Below are positions 1-8,697 of a stretch of 49,396 nucleotides of DNA, in pieces (position 1 is the first letter of the stretch; every line of letters begins with the position of its first letter). The stretch lies in NCBI GenBank assembly GCA_963589005.1, contig CAVAJR010000018.1, positions 1 through 49,396 of the forward strand, in the 5' to 3' direction. The notes beneath the pieces are model-generated. The model worked only from the letters and a program-made list of their open reading frames with translations, had not been told where the DNA came from and did no database searches. The translations under genes and the position numbers were made by a program. This DNA comes from RGIG5612 sp963589005 (lineage in GTDB: Bacteria; Bacillota; Clostridia; Lachnospirales; Lachnospiraceae).

Positions 1-531
1 TATCTTAAATTCCACCCAGTCTACATCCTTCGCATAACCCAGACTTGTAATATGTTCGTTATAATATGGATAATTATAATATGTGATAAACATATTTCGT
101 TTATCGAATCCCTCTACGAGCATACCCTCTCTGTCCATATCACAAAATCCCAATGGACCGTGAACCTCTGTGCAGCCACGCTCTTTGGCCCAGTTTTCTA
201 TGGTATCGAATAATGCCTTCGATACCTCGTGATCATCTATAAAATCCACCTGGGTAAACCGCATTCTGTTATTGCCCCAGGTTGCATTTGATTTTTTGCT
301 TAAAATTGCCCCTATGCGTCCAACAATCTGTTCGCCTCTGTAAGCTAAAAATGCCTTGGCTTCGCAATATTGATATGCCGGATTTTTATCACTCCAATCC
401 GCCATATCATCACCGTAAAATGCCGGAACAAATTCAGGAACATCCTTATACATTTTGTTTGGAAATTCCACGAATTTTTTCAGCTGAGATCTTGACTTGG
501 TATTTACTTCAATTACTTTTACATCTGACAT
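1..531 (-). CDS. GNAT-family N-acetyltransferase, C-terminus cut off by the window edge
   Basis: The 177 codons visible start at an ATG at 531 and run off the left edge without a stop. The protein opens MSDVKVIEVNTKS and contains the stretch EAKAFLAYRGEQIVGRIGAI, which looks like the acetyl-CoA-binding beta-strand region of a GNAT acyltransferase. Relatives of this type are usually 350-400 residues, so roughly half is missing. The substrate cannot be told. It lies 54 bases downstream of uvrA on the same strand with no obvious terminator between, so it may be co-transcribed with uvrBA. No strong ribosome binding site precedes the ATG. Confidence 0.7.
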   Translation of the reverse strand, partial: MSDVKVIEVNTKSRSQLKKFVEFPNKMYKDVPEFVPAFYGDDMADWSDKNPAYQYCEAKAFLAYRGEQIVGRIGAILSKKSNATWGNNRMRFTQVDFIDDHEVSKALFDTIENWAKERGCTEVHGPLGFCDMDREGMLVEGFDKRNMFITYYNYPYYNEHITSLGYAKDVDWVEFKI

Positions 532-585
532 AACCTATTAATTATCAAGTGTTTCTTCTAATATTGCAAGCTGTTTTTCTGCAAA

Positions 586-3546
586 TCATCTAACGAGATA
601 TTTCTTCAGATATTTGCCTGTATAACTGATTTCGGATTTTGCAATGTCCTCCGGGGTTCCCTTAGCAATTACTGTTCCTCCGCGTTTGCCGCCCTCAGGA
701 CCCATGTCAATAATATAATCTGCCACCTTGATAACTTCCAGATTATGTTCTATTACAACCACACTGTTGCCGCCCTCAGAAAGGCGTCTTAGTATCGTTA
801 CAAGCTTGCTTACATCCTCAAAATGAAGACCCGTTGTCGGTTCGTCAAGTATATACATCGTGCGTCCTGTAGGTCTTCTGCTCAGCTCTGTTGCCAACTT
901 AACTCGCTGCGCCTCACCTCCCGACAGAGTTGTAGATGACTGACCCAGCCGGATATATCCCAGACCCACCTCATACAATGTCTTGATTTTAGAATAAATC
1001 CTAGGGACATTTTCAAAAAATCCCATAGCCTCCTCTACTGTCATATCAAGTACATCATAGATATTCTTGCCCTTGTACTTAACCTCCAGTGTTTCTCTGT
1101 TATATCGCTGACCGTGACATGTATCACATTTTACATATACATCCGGAAGGAAATGCATCTCTATCTTGATAATTCCGTCACCAGAGCAGGCCTCACATCT
1201 GCCGCCCTTGACATTAAAGCTGAACCTGCCCTTATCATATCCTCTCACCTTGGCATCCGTGGTCTGGGCAAACAGATCTCTTATCAAGTCAAACACTCCC
1301 GTGTATGTTGCAGGATTGGAACGCGGCGTTCTTCCTATAGGACTCTGGTCAATGCATATCACCTTGTCTAACTGTTCTGTTCCTTCTATACATTTATGCT
1401 TGCCGGGAATAGTTCTGGCTCTGTTTAATGTCTTGGCAAGGCTGTTATACAATATCTCATTTACAAGAGATGATTTGCCGCTTCCCGATACACCGGTTAC
1501 GCAGGTCATAACTCCCAGGGGGAACTTAACATTGATATTCCTAAGATTATTTTCTGCAGCGCCCTTAACCTCTATCCAGCCTGCAGGTTTTCTTCGCTCC
1601 GCAGGAAGCTCTATGAATCGGCGTCCGCTCAGATAATCCCCCGTTATGCTGTCCTTACATTTCATTATCTTCTCAGCATTGCCCACCGCTACGACACGGC
1701 CTCCATGCTCACCTGCTCCCGGGCCGATATCAACGATAGTATCTGCCTGACGCATGGTATCTTCATCATGCTCTACTACTATAAGAGTATTTCCCAGATC
1801 TCTTAATCTTTTAAGGGTTGCAAGCAGCTTGTCATTGTCCCTCTGGTGCAGGCCGATGCTTGGTTCGTCCAAGATGTACAACACGCCTGTAAGACCTGAC
1901 CCGATCTGTGTTGCAAGCCTTATTCTCTGTGCCTCGCCGCCGGACAGGCTGGCTGCATATCTTGTAAGAGTCAGATAATCAAGACCAACATCTAATAAGA
2001 ATTTCAGCCTTGATCTTATTTCTTTTAATATAGGTCCCGCAATGATAAGTCCTGATGATGACAGTTTAAGATTTTCGAAGAAACTAAGGCAGTCACCAAC
2101 CGTCATATCAGAGACCTCATGAATATTCGCACCGCCTACAGTAACTGCCAGACTCTGCTTATTAAGACGCATTCCCTTGCAGGCCTCGCATGGACTTATG
2201 CGCATAAATTCTTCATATTCCCTCTTGGCTGTATCAGAAAATGTCTCCTTATATCGTCTGTTTTCATTTTCAATCAAACCCTCAAATACCGTAGGATATA
2301 TTCCGGAGCCACGCTGTCCCTTGTAGTAAACATCAACGCTTACAGTATCTCCGTATAAGAGTATCCTCTTGATCTTATCCGGATATTCCTCAAATGGCGT
2401 ATCAAGGCTGAAATTATGCTTCTTAGCCAGCGCCCGCAGCACAGCATTGGCATAACTTGTGCTCTTATTGGCACTCTGCCAGCCCATTGCAACAATGGCG
2501 CCCTGATTTATGCTAAGGCTCTTATCAGGTATCATGAGATCTGCATCAAATTCCATCTTATATCCCAGTCCCGCGCATACAGGGCATGCTCCAAAGGGAT
2601 TGTTGAAGGAAAAATTCCTAGGCTCTATCTCTCCTATGCTGATGCCGCAGTCAGGACAGGAAAAGCTGGAAGAAAAATGTATCTCATTATTTTCATCCAC
2701 AGGAGGCATATTTCTGTCCTCATTAGCAGATGCCGCCGGCTGACCTGTTAATTTCAAATTCCCCTCGGCATGTTCCTCTGCTCCTTCTGTCCGTGTCTTG
2801 ATCGCGCCCTCAGGCCAGCCTACGATCTGAACTGTCATGAGCCCGTCTGCCATATTCAGAACGGTTTCAATCGAATCCGCAAGTCTTGATTCTATGCCTT
2901 CCTTTACCACAATTCTGTCTACAACGATATCTATATTATGCTTGTTATTCTTCTCCAGCTTGATCTCTTCGTCGAGCTCATAATTTATGCCATCTATCCT
3001 GGCCCTCACGAAGCCCTGCTTTCTGGCTGACTCAAGGAGCTTAACATGCTCGCCCTTACGGCCTCTTATAACAGGAGCCAGAAGCATCAGCTTCGTTCCT
3101 GTCGGAAGTGCCATAATTGAATCCACCATCTGATCAGTAGTCTGCCTGCTTATCTCTCTCTTGCAATTCGGGCAATGGGGTATCCCGACTCTGGCATACA
3201 AAAGCCTCAGATAGTCATGGATCTCCGTCACTGTTCCTACAGTAGAACGGGGATTTCTGTTAGTTGCCTTCTGATCAATCGATATGGCAGGAGACAGTCC
3301 CTCGATGGACTCCACCTTAGGCTTTTCCATCTGTCCTAAGAATTGCCTTGCATAAGAAGACAGCGACTCCATATATCTTCTCTGACCTTCTGCATAAATA
3401 GTATCAAATGCCAGCGAGGATTTGCCGCTTCCTGACAGACCCGTAAATACGACCATCTCATTACGAGGTATATCAAGGTCAATATTCTTCAGATTATTCT
3501 CTGAAGCCCCTCTTATCTTTATATATTTTTGTTCACCTGCAGCCAT
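586..3546 (-). CDS. uvrA: UvrABC excinuclease subunit A
   Basis: UvrA is the ATP-dependent damage-recognition subunit of nucleotide excision repair; it loads UvrB onto lesions. Two ABC cassettes are visible: Walker A GLSGSGKSS near residue 36 and GVSGSGKSS near residue 685, with signature motifs SLSGGEAQRIRLA and TLSGGEAQRVKLA. Zinc-finger cysteines include CPDCG near residue 298 and CEAC/CDTC pairs in the C-terminal half. At 986 residues it is about 40 longer than usual; the extra length is an acidic, low-complexity insert around residues 253-290, just before the first zinc module. It follows uvrB by 151 bases on the same strand and is probably read from the same SOS promoter. Confidence 0.97.
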   Translation of the reverse strand: MAAGEQKYIKIRGASENNLKNIDLDIPRNEMVVFTGLSGSGKSSLAFDTIYAEGQRRYMESLSSYARQFLGQMEKPKVESIEGLSPAISIDQKATNRNPRSTVGTVTEIHDYLRLLYARVGIPHCPNCKREISRQTTDQMVDSIMALPTGTKLMLLAPVIRGRKGEHVKLLESARKQGFVRARIDGINYELDEEIKLEKNNKHNIDIVVDRIVVKEGIESRLADSIETVLNMADGLMTVQIVGWPEGAIKTRTEGAEEHAEGNLKLTGQPAASANEDRNMPPVDENNEIHFSSSFSCPDCGISIGEIEPRNFSFNNPFGACPVCAGLGYKMEFDADLMIPDKSLSINQGAIVAMGWQSANKSTSYANAVLRALAKKHNFSLDTPFEEYPDKIKRILLYGDTVSVDVYYKGQRGSGIYPTVFEGLIENENRRYKETFSDTAKREYEEFMRISPCEACKGMRLNKQSLAVTVGGANIHEVSDMTVGDCLSFFENLKLSSSGLIIAGPILKEIRSRLKFLLDVGLDYLTLTRYAASLSGGEAQRIRLATQIGSGLTGVLYILDEPSIGLHQRDNDKLLATLKRLRDLGNTLIVVEHDEDTMRQADTIVDIGPGAGEHGGRVVAVGNAEKIMKCKDSITGDYLSGRRFIELPAERRKPAGWIEVKGAAENNLRNINVKFPLGVMTCVTGVSGSGKSSLVNEILYNSLAKTLNRARTIPGKHKCIEGTEQLDKVICIDQSPIGRTPRSNPATYTGVFDLIRDLFAQTTDAKVRGYDKGRFSFNVKGGRCEACSGDGIIKIEMHFLPDVYVKCDTCHGQRYNRETLEVKYKGKNIYDVLDMTVEEAMGFFENVPRIYSKIKTLYEVGLGYIRLGQSSTTLSGGEAQRVKLATELSRRPTGRTMYILDEPTTGLHFEDVSKLVTILRRLSEGGNSVVVIEHNLEVIKVADYIIDMGPEGGKRGGTVIAKGTPEDIAKSEISYTGKYLKKYLVR

Positions 3547-3697
3547 TTTTGTAACACTCTTTCTCTATCTTCTAATTCATCTATAACGGCACTTTGCGAA
3601 TAAACTCTGAATGATTGTTATCATCTACCATTATTTGATATTTGCATCACTGTCTTTATTGCAAATTCCTGATGACAAACTGCTCTCCTCATCATCA

Positions 3698-5689
3698 TTA
3701 TTCTTCCAAATGTCTGCGCAGCTCTAACATCTGGTCTCTTAACTGAGCTGCTGACTCAAAATCAAGATTAGTTGCTGCCCGTTCCATTTGCCTCTTGATC
3801 TTGGCGATCAACGCCTTCAACTCCGATGTACTCATGGATTCCGGATCCTTAGACAGCTTCCTTCCAGCCTTCTCTGCCTCATGGGTAATGCTTATAAGAT
3901 CACGAACCGCCTTCTTAATAGTTGCCGGTTTGATGCCATGCTCTTCATTATATGCCTGCTGGATCTTACGTCTTCTGTTAGTTTCTGTAATGGCCGCATT
4001 CATAGAGTCTGTCATTACATCAGCGTACATAATGACATGACCCTCAGCATTTCTTGATGCACGTCCTATAGTCTGAATAAGCGATGTTTCGCTTCGCAGG
4101 AAGCCTTCCTTGTCCGCATCCAGGATTGCTACCAGTGATATCTCCGGAATATCCAGTCCTTCTCTTAACAGATTAATTCCTACCAGCACGTCAAATGCAT
4201 CCAGCCGCATATCTCTTATTATCTCGGTTCGCTCAAGCGCTGCTATGTCCGAATGTAGATATCTTACTCTTACACCGGCTTCTCTCAGATAGTCCGTGAG
4301 GCTTTCTGCCATTTTCTTGGTAAGGGTAGTAACCAATGCCTTGTTTCCTCTGGCGGTTTCCTTATTTATTTCCGACAGCAAGTCATCTATCTGTCCTTCA
4401 ACAGGGCGAACTGAAATCTCAGGATCCAACAATCCCGTAGGCCTTATGATCTGCTCTGTACGCATCAGCTCATGCGCTGCCTCGTATTTGCCGGGCGTGG
4501 CCGATACGAACATCATCTGATCTATCTTTTGTTCGAATTCATCAAACATTAATGGTCTATTGTCCATAGCAGACGGCAGACGAAATCCATACTCTACCAG
4601 AGTTTGCTTTCTCGAATGATCGCCATTATACATAGCTCCTATCTGCGGAATTGTCATATGAGACTCGTCTACTATGATCAGGAATTCATTCTTGAAAAAA
4701 TCTATCAGCGTGGCCGGCGGTTCGCCGGGCTGCAGACCGGTAAGATGCCTTGAATAATTTTCTATTCCTGAGCAAATGCCTGTCTCACGCATCATCTCCA
4801 TATCAAAATTAGTCCTCTCCCATATACGCTGGGCTTCTATAAATTTATTATTGTCATTGAAATATTTTACCTGTTCGTCTAATTCATCCTTTATATTTTC
4901 AAGAGCCCGTTCCATTCTCTCCGGAGGCACAACATAATATGATGCCGGAAGAAGAGCCGCATGCGAGAGCTTCGCCTTAACCGCGCCCGTCAGCACATCT
5001 ATCTCTGAAACCCTGTCTATCTCATCTCCGAAGAATTCAACCCTTATAGCAGAGGAATCGCGGTTAACAGGTATTATCTCTATTGTATCGCCCCTTACTC
5101 TGAAGGTTCCACGGGTAAAATCCATATCATTTCTTTCATACTGGATCCTGACAAGTTCCCTGATAACCTCATCTCTGTCCTTCATCATTCCCGGACGCAA
5201 GGATACACAGCTTCGTGCATACTCCTCCGGATCACCTATACCATAGATACACGAAACTGATGCTACAATTATCACATCCTTGCGTTCTACCAGCGAAGTA
5301 GTTGCAGAATGTCTTAACCGATCTATCTCATCATTTATAGAGGAATCCTTTTCAATATATGTATCAGATGAAGGTATATATGCCTCAGGCTGATAATAAT
5401 CATAATAGGAAATGAAATATTCTACTGCATTTTCCGGGAAGAATTCCTTAAACTCACTATATAACTGGGCTGCAAGAGTCTTATTATGAGCAATTACAAG
5501 CGTAGGTCTGTTAAGCGCCTGAATAACATTAGCCATGGTAAATGTCTTACCTGAGCCGGTAACTCCCAACAGCGTCTGGAATTGATTGCCCGCCTTGAAG
5601 CCTTGCACAAGCTCCTCTATTGCACGGGGCTGATCGCCCATTGGTTTATATTCTGATACTAATTTAAATCTGCTTTCCTGCATAATCAT
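3698..5689 (-). CDS. uvrB: UvrABC excinuclease subunit B
   Basis: UvrB is the helicase-like subunit that verifies damage and recruits UvrC. Walker A GVTGSGKT is at residues 42-49, the beta-hairpin YYDYYQPEAYIP near residue 97, the DEAD-like box DESH in the middle, helicase motif VI QTIGRASRN in the C-terminal half, and a UVR domain (about residues 625-660) that contacts UvrC. The length of 663 is normal for the family. Start options are MIMQ or the in-frame ATG two codons later; neither has a strong Shine-Dalgarno. It is first in a uvrB-uvrA unit and is preceded by a 180-base leader, a promoter and a LexA-type SOS box. Confidence 0.97.
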   Translation of the reverse strand: MIMQESRFKLVSEYKPMGDQPRAIEELVQGFKAGNQFQTLLGVTGSGKTFTMANVIQALNRPTLVIAHNKTLAAQLYSEFKEFFPENAVEYFISYYDYYQPEAYIPSSDTYIEKDSSINDEIDRLRHSATTSLVERKDVIIVASVSCIYGIGDPEEYARSCVSLRPGMMKDRDEVIRELVRIQYERNDMDFTRGTFRVRGDTIEIIPVNRDSSAIRVEFFGDEIDRVSEIDVLTGAVKAKLSHAALLPASYYVVPPERMERALENIKDELDEQVKYFNDNNKFIEAQRIWERTNFDMEMMRETGICSGIENYSRHLTGLQPGEPPATLIDFFKNEFLIIVDESHMTIPQIGAMYNGDHSRKQTLVEYGFRLPSAMDNRPLMFDEFEQKIDQMMFVSATPGKYEAAHELMRTEQIIRPTGLLDPEISVRPVEGQIDDLLSEINKETARGNKALVTTLTKKMAESLTDYLREAGVRVRYLHSDIAALERTEIIRDMRLDAFDVLVGINLLREGLDIPEISLVAILDADKEGFLRSETSLIQTIGRASRNAEGHVIMYADVMTDSMNAAITETNRRRKIQQAYNEEHGIKPATIKKAVRDLISITHEAEKAGRKLSKDPESMSTSELKALIAKIKRQMERAATNLDFESAAQLRDQMLELRRHLEE

Positions 5690-5736
5690 TTTATAAATTT
5701 TTTGTTACTAGTATAATTCGCAAAAAAGAAATATTG

Positions 5737-5822
5737 AAAAATCCCGGCACGCAGTGATCAACTTCCTATTTAACCCGTGCCGTGAACCTCGGCGTGCAGC
5801 CCCGGCACAGATATAAGATCAT
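5737..5822 (-). promoter_or_regulatory. Putative attenuator in the uvrBA leader: competing hairpins plus short leader ORF
   Basis: On the minus strand three segments can pair in two exclusive ways. GTGCCG (5808-5803) pairs with CGGCAC (5782-5777). That same segment, as CGGCACG (5782-5776), also pairs with CGTGCCG (5751-5745), which is followed after GGA by five T (5741-5737), so the second hairpin resembles an intrinsic terminator and the first an anti-terminator. A short ORF (ATG at 5822, stop 5766-5768, MILYLCRGCTPRFTARVK) covers the first two segments, with AGAGGA just before its ATG. The pairings are seen directly; regulation of uvrBA by them is inference. Confidence 0.4.
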
Positions 5823-5873
5823 TCCTCTGCATGTCGCGGCTTCAGCCTGTTAATCTGCTGTAAAACCGTCAGA

Positions 5874-5902
5874 AGTATATCAGGATTATTTTCATAAGTA
5901 AA
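5874..5902 (-). promoter_or_regulatory. Promoter of uvrBA
   Basis: Reading leftward, TTTACT (5902-5897) is followed 17 bases later by TATACT (5879-5874), a good sigma-A -10 box with a moderate -35. The predicted start is near 5867, giving a leader of about 180 bases before uvrB. The SOS box at 5912-5925 lies immediately upstream of the -35. Confidence 0.55.
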
Positions 5903-5905
5903 GAA

Positions 5906-5935
5906 TTGTTTCGAACATTTGTTCGTGAATTTAAT
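5906..5935 (+). promoter_or_regulatory. Possible divergent promoter overlapping the SOS box
   Basis: Rightward, TTGTTT (5906-5911) and TTTAAT (5930-5935) are separated by 18 bases, and the whole LexA-type box lies in the spacer. If active, it would transcribe the small ORF at 6021-6110 under SOS control. The -35 match is weak, so this is tentative. Confidence 0.35.
5912..5925. promoter_or_regulatory. LexA/DinR SOS box
   Basis: CGAACATTTGTTCG matches the Gram-positive LexA (DinR) operator, whose core is CGAAC-N4-GTTCG, with perfect half-sites. It sits between the uvrBA promoter and a possible divergent promoter, where a bound repressor could shut off both. uvrBA is a standard SOS target in Bacillota. 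Confidence 0.85.
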
Positions 5936-5968
5936 TTCCCGTGGTCGTAAGAATTTATCTCTGGACAG

Positions 5969-6000
5969 TAATATAGCCGACATTGCTGTCGGCTATATTA
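5969..6000. repeat. Perfect 14-bp inverted repeat upstream of the small ORF
   Basis: TAATATAGCCGACA (5969-5982) and its exact complement (5987-6000) flank a 4-base loop. Neither strand has a T-run after it, so it is not a typical terminator. Its 3' arm directly abuts the AGGAGAAGG ribosome-binding region of the 29-codon ORF, so it could affect ribosome access to that ORF. It could also be a weak end for ftsH transcripts coming from the right. Confidence 0.6.
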
Positions 6001-6020
6001 AGGAGAAGGTATTTCATTTT

Positions 6021-6110
6021 ATGGGGTGTTGTAAAACTATATGTATTGGGGGTTTTACGGTGCATATATTATCATGGAACCCCAAAACTGTCTTGCCAAA
6101 ATTTCACTAA
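6021..6110 (+). CDS. Putative 29-residue peptide, divergent from uvrBA
   Basis: ATG at 6021 is preceded by the purine-rich AGGAGAAGG (6001-6009) at workable spacing and ends in TAA at 6108-6110. The peptide begins MGCCKTICIGGFTVHILSW and continues with a proline- and lysine-containing tail. It has three cysteines and a central hydrophobic stretch of about 13 residues, and is basic overall. I do not recognise the family. It is flanked by an SOS-box-overlapping promoter candidate, a perfect hairpin in its leader, and a hairpin plus eight T over its stop. A longer in-frame reading from a TTG at 5919 would start inside the SOS box and is unlikely. It could also be a non-coding RNA. Confidence 0.4.
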   Translation: MGCCKTICIGGFTVHILSWNPKTVLPKFH

Positions 6111-6126
6111 TTTTCAAGTTTTTTTT
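6092..6126 (+). terminator. Probable intrinsic terminator of the small divergent transcript
   Basis: CTTG-cc-AAAATT (6092-6103) pairs with AATTTT-CAAG (6109-6118) around a 5-base loop, with a 2-base bulge, followed by eight T (6119-6126). The stem is AT-rich and weak, but the T-run defines a rightward terminator. No other rightward gene lies upstream that would need one. Confidence 0.5.
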
Positions 6127-6154
6127 GTGCAATTATGACAACATTCTTGTAATA

Positions 6155-8029
6155 TTACATGGTTTCTGAGTTCTGATCCTTGTGTTCTTCCACAACCTCG
6201 GCCTCTCCATCTATTACGCTTGGAGTATTAAACAAAGCCTCAAATTCTTCTCTTGTGATTTTTTCTTTCTGAAGAAGGAGCTGTGCACTGGCCTCAAGTA
6301 CATGCATATGCTTTTCAACAATATCGCGTGCCTGTTCATAGCACTTATCAATTATTCTCTTAACTTCTTCGTCGATCAGAGTTGCTGTTGCCTCTGAATA
6401 TGACTTGGCCTGACCCCAGTCTCTTCCGATAAATACTTCATCAGAATCCGAACCGGCATAATCAATAAGACCCAACTTATCACTCATACCATACTGAGTA
6501 ACCATAGCCCGGGCTGTCTGAGTAGCCTGCTTGATATCCTGAACTGCGCCCATCGTTATATCATCGAATATCAGTTCCTCAGCAATACGTCCGCCGAGAG
6601 ATACCATGATGTTCTGAAGCATCTTGCCCTTCGTTACATACATTTCATCCTTCTCAGGCAGCGGCATCGTATATCCTCCTGCCATACCTGTAGGGATAAT
6701 AGATACCATATGAACCGGTCCTACATCAGGAAGCAAATGGAACAAGATGGCATGTCCGCTCTCGTGATATGCGGTAATCCTCTTCTCTTTGTCTGATATA
6801 ACTCGGCTCTTCTTCTCTTCGCCGATGCCGATCTTAATAAATGCCGTCTCTATATCCGACTGTTTGATATATCCTCTGTTGTCAGCGGCTGCATTGATAG
6901 CTGCTTCATTGAGAAGATTCTCAAGATCCGCTCCGGCAAATCCTGCTGTCGTTCTGGCAACTGTTTCAAGATTAACATCCTCAGCCAGCGGCTTGTTGCG
7001 CGCGTGAACCTTAAGAATAGCCTCTCGTCCTGCCACATCAGGCTTTCCTACATAAATCTTCCTGTCAAAACGTCCCGGCCTTAAAATAGCAGGATCCAGA
7101 ATATCAACACGGTTCGTTGCAGCCATTACTATAATGCCTTCATTTACACCGAATCCGTCCATTTCAACAAGGATCTGGTTCAATGTCTGTTCTCTTTCGT
7201 CATGTCCGCCGCCCAGTCCTGAACCACGACGTCTTGCAACTGCATCGATCTCATCAATAAATATAATACACGGTGCGTTCTTTTTTGCTTCTCCGAACAG
7301 GTCACGTACACGGGAAGCACCGACACCTACGAACATCTCTACGAAATCTGAACCTGATATGTGGAAAAACGGAACTCCCGCCTCGCCTGATACTGCACGA
7401 GCCAGCAAGGTCTTACCTGTTCCCGGAGGTCCTACAAGGATCATTCCCTTAGGAATACGCGCTCCTACTTTTGTATATTTCTGCGGATTCTTAAGAAAAT
7501 CTACAACCTCCTCCAGCTCAGCCTTTTCTTCATTAAGACCTGCCACATCCTTAAATGTAGTCTTATTATCTGAAGCCTGCGTGGCTTTGGCTCTGCTCTT
7601 GCCGAAGGTCATTACATTTCCTCCGCCTGCACCTGAATTTCTCGATATGATGGAGAAAAAGACCACCATAACGATCAGCATTACGAGCATCGGCAATATG
7701 GTGCTGGCAAAAAATCCCTGCCTTGTAACATCACTTAACTTATAATCCTGTCCTCTGTCCTGAAGTTCCTTCGTAATAGTTCCTACATCTTCTACATAGA
7801 GCTGTGCAATCGTCGAATCATTGAATTTGACTATAACAACGCCTGTAGGGATCTCAGAATTCTGCTTAATAGCTATGGTTGATATTGTTCCTGCATCCAG
7901 ATCCTTTTCGAATTCCTGGTAGGTATATGTTTCTGTTGTTTCCGTTGTTCGCGTCATCCAGTATACAACTCCGAATATTGCCAGAATAATGGCAATGTAC
8001 GCGATAATTCCTTTAGTACTTTTTCCCAT
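6155..8029 (-). CDS. ftsH: ATP-dependent zinc metalloprotease FtsH
   Basis: FtsH is a membrane-anchored AAA+ protease that degrades misfolded membrane proteins and short-lived regulators. Two N-terminal membrane segments are visible (residues 8-25 and 108-128) flanking an extracytoplasmic domain. Walker A GPPGTGKT is at 200-207, Walker B IIFIDEIDA follows, and the zinc site HESGH is near residue 422. The length of 624 is typical. It ends the minus-strand cluster rqcP-divIC-tilS-hpt-ftsH, the usual Bacillota order, and starts 34 bases after hpt. Confidence 0.97.
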   Translation of the reverse strand: MGKSTKGIIAYIAIILAIFGVVYWMTRTTETTETYTYQEFEKDLDAGTISTIAIKQNSEIPTGVVIVKFNDSTIAQLYVEDVGTITKELQDRGQDYKLSDVTRQGFFASTILPMLVMLIVMVVFFSIISRNSGAGGGNVMTFGKSRAKATQASDNKTTFKDVAGLNEEKAELEEVVDFLKNPQKYTKVGARIPKGMILVGPPGTGKTLLARAVSGEAGVPFFHISGSDFVEMFVGVGASRVRDLFGEAKKNAPCIIFIDEIDAVARRRGSGLGGGHDEREQTLNQILVEMDGFGVNEGIIVMAATNRVDILDPAILRPGRFDRKIYVGKPDVAGREAILKVHARNKPLAEDVNLETVARTTAGFAGADLENLLNEAAINAAADNRGYIKQSDIETAFIKIGIGEEKKSRVISDKEKRITAYHESGHAILFHLLPDVGPVHMVSIIPTGMAGGYTMPLPEKDEMYVTKGKMLQNIMVSLGGRIAEELIFDDITMGAVQDIKQATQTARAMVTQYGMSDKLGLIDYAGSDSDEVFIGRDWGQAKSYSEATATLIDEEVKRIIDKCYEQARDIVEKHMHVLEASAQLLLQKEKITREEFEALFNTPSVIDGEAEVVEEHKDQNSETM

Positions 8030-8063
8030 TGAATATCCTCTGTTTTGTTTCTAATTATATCTC

Positions 8064-8579
8064 TTAATCTTCTATTACTCCTATATAAGGGAGGTTTCTG
8101 TATCTCTGGTTATAATCCATACCCCATCCTACAACGAATTTGTCAGGGACACTAAATCCGATATAATCCGCATCAAAGCATACCTTTCTGCGATCCGGTT
8201 TATCGAGAAGCGACACTACCTCTAAGCTGGCAGGTTTCTTATCCATAAGCATCTCTCTGAGCAAATGTAATGTCTGGCCTGTATCTACGATATCTTCTAC
8301 TATAATAACATGACGTCCCTCAATGGAACGCTGAAGGTCCTTCGTGATCAGCACCTTACCCGTTGAGTCGGTACCGACATAGCTGGAGGCTGCCATAAAA
8401 TCAATCTCCGTAGGAATTGTCATGCTCTGTGCCAATGCGGACAAAAAGAAAACAGACCCATTCAGTATTCCGATAAATACGACTGACGTGTCCTTGTATT
8501 TTTCACTAAGTTCCTGGCCCATTTGATGTATTCTTGCTCTTACTTTCTCCTCAGAGATCAATATACTTATTTCGCTCAT
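8064..8579 (-). CDS. hpt: Hypoxanthine phosphoribosyltransferase
   Basis: This purine-salvage enzyme converts hypoxanthine (and usually guanine) plus PRPP to IMP/GMP. The PRPP-binding motif VIIVEDIVDTGQTL lies near residues 92-105, and the C-terminal DKFVVGWGMDYNQRYRNLPYIG block is characteristic of the family. The length of 171 is typical. It lies between tilS and ftsH as in many Bacillota. The ATG at 8579 has only a weak G-rich ribosome site. It complements the de novo purine operon further right in this window. Confidence 0.95.
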   Translation of the reverse strand: MSEISILISEEKVRARIHQMGQELSEKYKDTSVVFIGILNGSVFFLSALAQSMTIPTEIDFMAASSYVGTDSTGKVLITKDLQRSIEGRHVIIVEDIVDTGQTLHLLREMLMDKKPASLEVVSLLDKPDRRKVCFDADYIGFSVPDKFVVGWGMDYNQRYRNLPYIGVIED

Positions 8580-8697
8580 ATATACCCCCTGCCATTCTTT
8601 TTTAGTATCGCCTCTTGTCTGTATGCCGAAACGGCATATAACAATTTACATTTATATACAAACCCATGCCGATCTGACCGACAGAGCTCTTTATTCA

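Noticed and set aside
541..585. In-frame continuation of uvrA after its stop (FAEKQLAILEETLDN)
   Set aside because: UvrA is complete at the stop; fifteen extra open codons can occur by chance, and no recoding signal is evident.
5919..6020. Longer 63-residue reading of the small SOS-linked ORF
   Set aside because: It would start at a TTG inside the LexA box, upstream of the predicted transcript start.
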